From assembly GCA_038200385.1 (NCBI GenBank), contig JBBPYA010000237.1, positions 1-6,787 of the forward strand: a stretch of 6,787 nucleotides of DNA, given 5' to 3'. Source of the stretch: JBBPYA01 sp038200385 (GTDB lineage Bacteria > Actinomycetota > Actinomycetes > Mycobacteriales > Geodermatophilaceae). Under the pieces are notes generated by a model that was given only the letters and a program-made list of their open reading frames with translations, did not search any database and was not told the origin of the DNA. This document shows, piece after piece, positions 5,108 through 6,787 of this stretch. Positions within the stretch are counted from its first letter, which is position 1; every line of letters starts with the position of its first letter. Position numbers and translations under genes: made by a program.

Positions 5108-6673
5108 ATGCACCGCACCGTACGACGGGCCGCACTCGCGATAGGTCTGGCCGGCGCCCTGATGGGCAGCGTGGTCTCCCCAGCGGCGGCCGCTCCGGCG
5201 GCATCGACCGGGCTGGCCGCCGGCACGCTGGCCGGGCTGAACATGGAGCGGGTGACCATCCCGCAGCTGCAGGCCGCGATGAACAACGGCTCGCTCACCT
5301 CGGTGGCGCTGACCAACTACTACCTCAACCGGGTCAACCGGGTCGATCCGGTCGTCAACGCCGTCCTGGCCCTCAACGGCACCGCCCTGGCGCAGGCCCA
5401 GGCCAGTGACCGGGTCCGCCGTACGTCGGGTGCGCGCTCGCCGATGGAGGGCATCCCGATCCTGCTCAAGGACAACGTCGACACCGCGGACCAGGGCGCG
5501 ACCGCCGGCTCCGAGGCGCTGCTCGCCTCCCGGCCCGATGACGCCCACCTGGTGTCCCAGCTGCGGGCCGCGGGTGCGGTCATCATCGGCAAGGCGAACC
5601 TGTCGGAGTGGGCCAACTTCCGCTCCACGACCTCCACCAGCGGCTGGAGCGCCGTCGGCGGCCAGACGAACAATCCCTATGTCCTGGACCGCAACCCGTG
5701 CGGGTCCAGCGCCGGGTCCGGGGCCGGCGTCGCCGCGAGCCTGGCCGTGGTCGCGATCGGCACCGAGACCGACGGGTCGATCGTCTGCCCGTCGGGCGCC
5801 AACGGCGTGGTGGGCCTCAAGCCGACCCTCGGCGTCGTCAGCGGGGACGGCGTGGTCCCGATCTCCCACGAGCAGGACACCGCCGGGCCGATGGCCCGCA
5901 ACGTGACCGACGCGGCGATCCTGCTCGGCGTGATCGACGACTCCAACACCGACTACGCCGCCGCGCTGAACCGCAACGCGCTGGCCGGCGCCCGGATCGG
6001 CGTCTGGAAGTCGGTGACCGGCGGCACCACCCCGGGCGTGGACGCGCTGTTCGAGCAGACCATCTCCCGGCTGCAGCAACTCGGCGCCACCACCGTCACG
6101 GTGGACCTGCCGCTGCAGTCCCAGGTCGGCAACAACGAGTTCCCGGCTCTGCTCTACGAGTTCAACCACGACATCAACGGCTACCTGACCAGCACGCCGG
6201 GCGCGCACCCGCAGAGCCTGGGTGGGTTGATCGGGTTCAACAAGGCGCGCGCGGACACCGAGCTGCAGTACTTCGACCAGGACATCTTCCAGGCCGCGCA
6301 GGCGACCGGCGGGAACCTGAACGACCCGAAGTACCAGAACTACCGGCGTACGGCGACGTCCGCGGCCCAGGCCAGCATCAACCGGACACTGGCCCAGTAC
6401 AACTTGGACGCGATCGTCGCGCCGACCAACAGTCCGGCCTGGCTGACCACCCTCGGCGAGGGTGACAACTTCAAGTTCGGCTCGTCCGGGCCGGCCGCGG
6501 TCGCCGGCTACCCGAACGTCTCGGTCCCGATGGGCTACATCGGGCCGCTGCCCGTGGGCATGTCGGTCTTCGCCGGTTCCGGGGCGGACGCCACGGTGCT
6601 CAGCCTGGCCTACTCCTGGGAGCAGGCGACACACGTACGCCGGCCTCCGACGTACATCGCCACCATCGGCTGA
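5108..6673 (+). CDS. Secreted amidase-signature family hydrolase (peptide-amidase-like)
   Basis: A 521-residue amidase that hydrolyses a carboxamide to acid and ammonia; the substrate is not known. Residues 1-28 are an export signal: basic MHRTVRR, a hydrophobic stretch (AALAIGLAGALMGSVV) and an A-rich cleavage region at about 26-29. The RR pair lacks the rest of a clear Tat motif, so Sec or Tat export is open; there is no lipobox cysteine. The amidase-signature triad is complete: K121 in GIPILLKDN, cis-Ser S200 in NPCGSSAGSGAG and nucleophile S224 in GTETDGSIVCPS, with the standard 24-residue Ser-Ser spacing. GLKPTLGVVSGDGVVP, DTAGPMARNVTDAA and a C-terminal APTNSPAWLTTLGEGDNF segment (438-455) recall secreted peptide amidases such as Stenotrophomonas Pam. 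It follows glnA2 in the same direction after 78 bases and may supply ammonia or an acid product outside the cell; that link is inference. Confidence 0.93.
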   Translation: MHRTVRRAALAIGLAGALMGSVVSPAAAAPAASTGLAAGTLAGLNMERVTIPQLQAAMNNGSLTSVALTNYYLNRVNRVDPVVNAVLALNGTALAQAQASDRVRRTSGARSPMEGIPILLKDNVDTADQGATAGSEALLASRPDDAHLVSQLRAAGAVIIGKANLSEWANFRSTTSTSGWSAVGGQTNNPYVLDRNPCGSSAGSGAGVAASLAVVAIGTETDGSIVCPSGANGVVGLKPTLGVVSGDGVVPISHEQDTAGPMARNVTDAAILLGVIDDSNTDYAAALNRNALAGARIGVWKSVTGGTTPGVDALFEQTISRLQQLGATTVTVDLPLQSQVGNNEFPALLYEFNHDINGYLTSTPGAHPQSLGGLIGFNKARADTELQYFDQDIFQAAQATGGNLNDPKYQNYRRTATSAAQASINRTLAQYNLDAIVAPTNSPAWLTTLGEGDNFKFGSSGPAAVAGYPNVSVPMGYIGPLPVGMSVFAGSGADATVLSLAYSWEQATHVRRPPTYIATIG

Positions 6674-6694
6674 CCGAGGAGGACTGCGGGGGGT

Positions 6695-6708
6695 TAGCCT
6701 CGCTGACG
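6695..6708 (+). promoter_or_regulatory. -10 element for a leaderless amidotransferase transcript
   Basis: TAGCCT at 6695-6700 ends seven bases before the GTG at 6708, so transcription would begin at or next to the start codon. No Shine-Dalgarno sits at a useful distance (the G-run near 6688-6693 is about 14 bases away). A -35-like CTGACC (6670-6675) overlaps the amidase stop. This suggests the gene has its own promoter rather than depending on read-through. Confidence 0.45.
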
Positions 6709-6787
6709 TGAGCGACCCCCGCATCCTCGTCCTGCAGCTCTGCCAGAGCGATCCGCCGGCCAAGGTCGGGGACTGGCTGCGGGCCGC
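6708..6787 (+). CDS. Class I glutamine amidotransferase (GMP synthase-like), 5' fragment only
   Basis: Only the first 26 codons are in the window. They read MSDPRILVLQLCQSDPPAKV followed by GDWLRA, the typical opening of stand-alone class I (GuaA-like) glutamine amidotransferases: a first beta strand R-I-L-V-L-Q, then a D-P-P-x-x-x-G-D-W-L turn and helix. The catalytic Cys-His-Glu residues would lie further on, outside the window, so activity cannot be judged. The start differs from that of PuuD-type gamma-glutamyl-GABA hydrolases, so I do not assign that role despite the glnA2 neighbour. It begins 34 bases after the amidase stop and appears leaderless. The call rests on a short N-terminal resemblance plus coding-like base use. 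Confidence 0.6.
   Translation, partial: MSDPRILVLQLCQSDPPAKVGDWLRA

Noticed and set aside
4919..6763. Long minus-strand open frame of 614 codons opposite the amidase gene
   Set aside because: Same antisense effect; the plus strand has a complete amidase-signature triad and a signal peptide, while this frame is low-complexity G/R/V/A sequence.
6695..6787. PuuD-type gamma-glutamyl-GABA hydrolase as the identity of the last gene
   Set aside because: It would suit the glnA2 context, but the visible N-terminus looks GuaA-like and not like PuuD, and the catalytic region is not in the window.

Overview
The window is GC-rich DNA whose codons overwhelmingly end in G or C. Several starts are GTG, two genes look leaderless (a -10-like hexamer placed 6-7 bases before a GTG start), and the enzyme set is typical of high-GC actinobacteria: a two-domain glutamine-dependent NAD synthase, a GlnA2-type glutamine synthetase and a class II Fic protein. 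It is most likely a chromosomal segment of an actinobacterium. The genus cannot be read from the sequence.

Layout. Bases 1-1342 (minus strand) hold most of nadE; its C-terminal end lies outside the window. Bases 1442-2626 (plus) hold a Fic-domain AMP-transferase with an intact catalytic motif and an intact N-terminal self-inhibition motif, probably translated from a leaderless mRNA. Bases 2627-3054 hold no intact gene. On the minus strand this gap carries what looks like a decayed fragment of the membrane domain of a sensor histidine kinase (about 2678-2959), then a 47-base near-perfect palindrome (2964-3010) just after the stop of the next gene. Bases 3055-3531 (minus) encode a DUF4188 (Af470-like monooxygenase fold) protein. 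Bases 3671-5029 (plus) encode a GlnA2-type glutamine synthetase homologue. Bases 5108-6673 (plus) encode a secreted amidase-signature hydrolase. From 6708 a class I glutamine amidotransferase begins and runs off the window end.

How the parts relate. NadE, the GlnA2-type ligase, the amidase and the amidotransferase all make or break amide or gamma-glutamyl bonds, so the right half is a plausible nitrogen-scavenging neighbourhood. A GlnR-box-like GTTAC-N6-GTAAC element lies in the divergent promoter region ahead of glnA2. The middle part (Fic, kinase relic, palindrome) looks like an accessory patch between two housekeeping genes. I see no CRISPR array, tRNA, rRNA, insertion sequence or phage gene, and no clearly new multi-gene system. 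The points most worth checking are the Fic locus, the long palindrome, the kinase relic, the GlnR-like box and the extra loop in the GlnA2-type enzyme.
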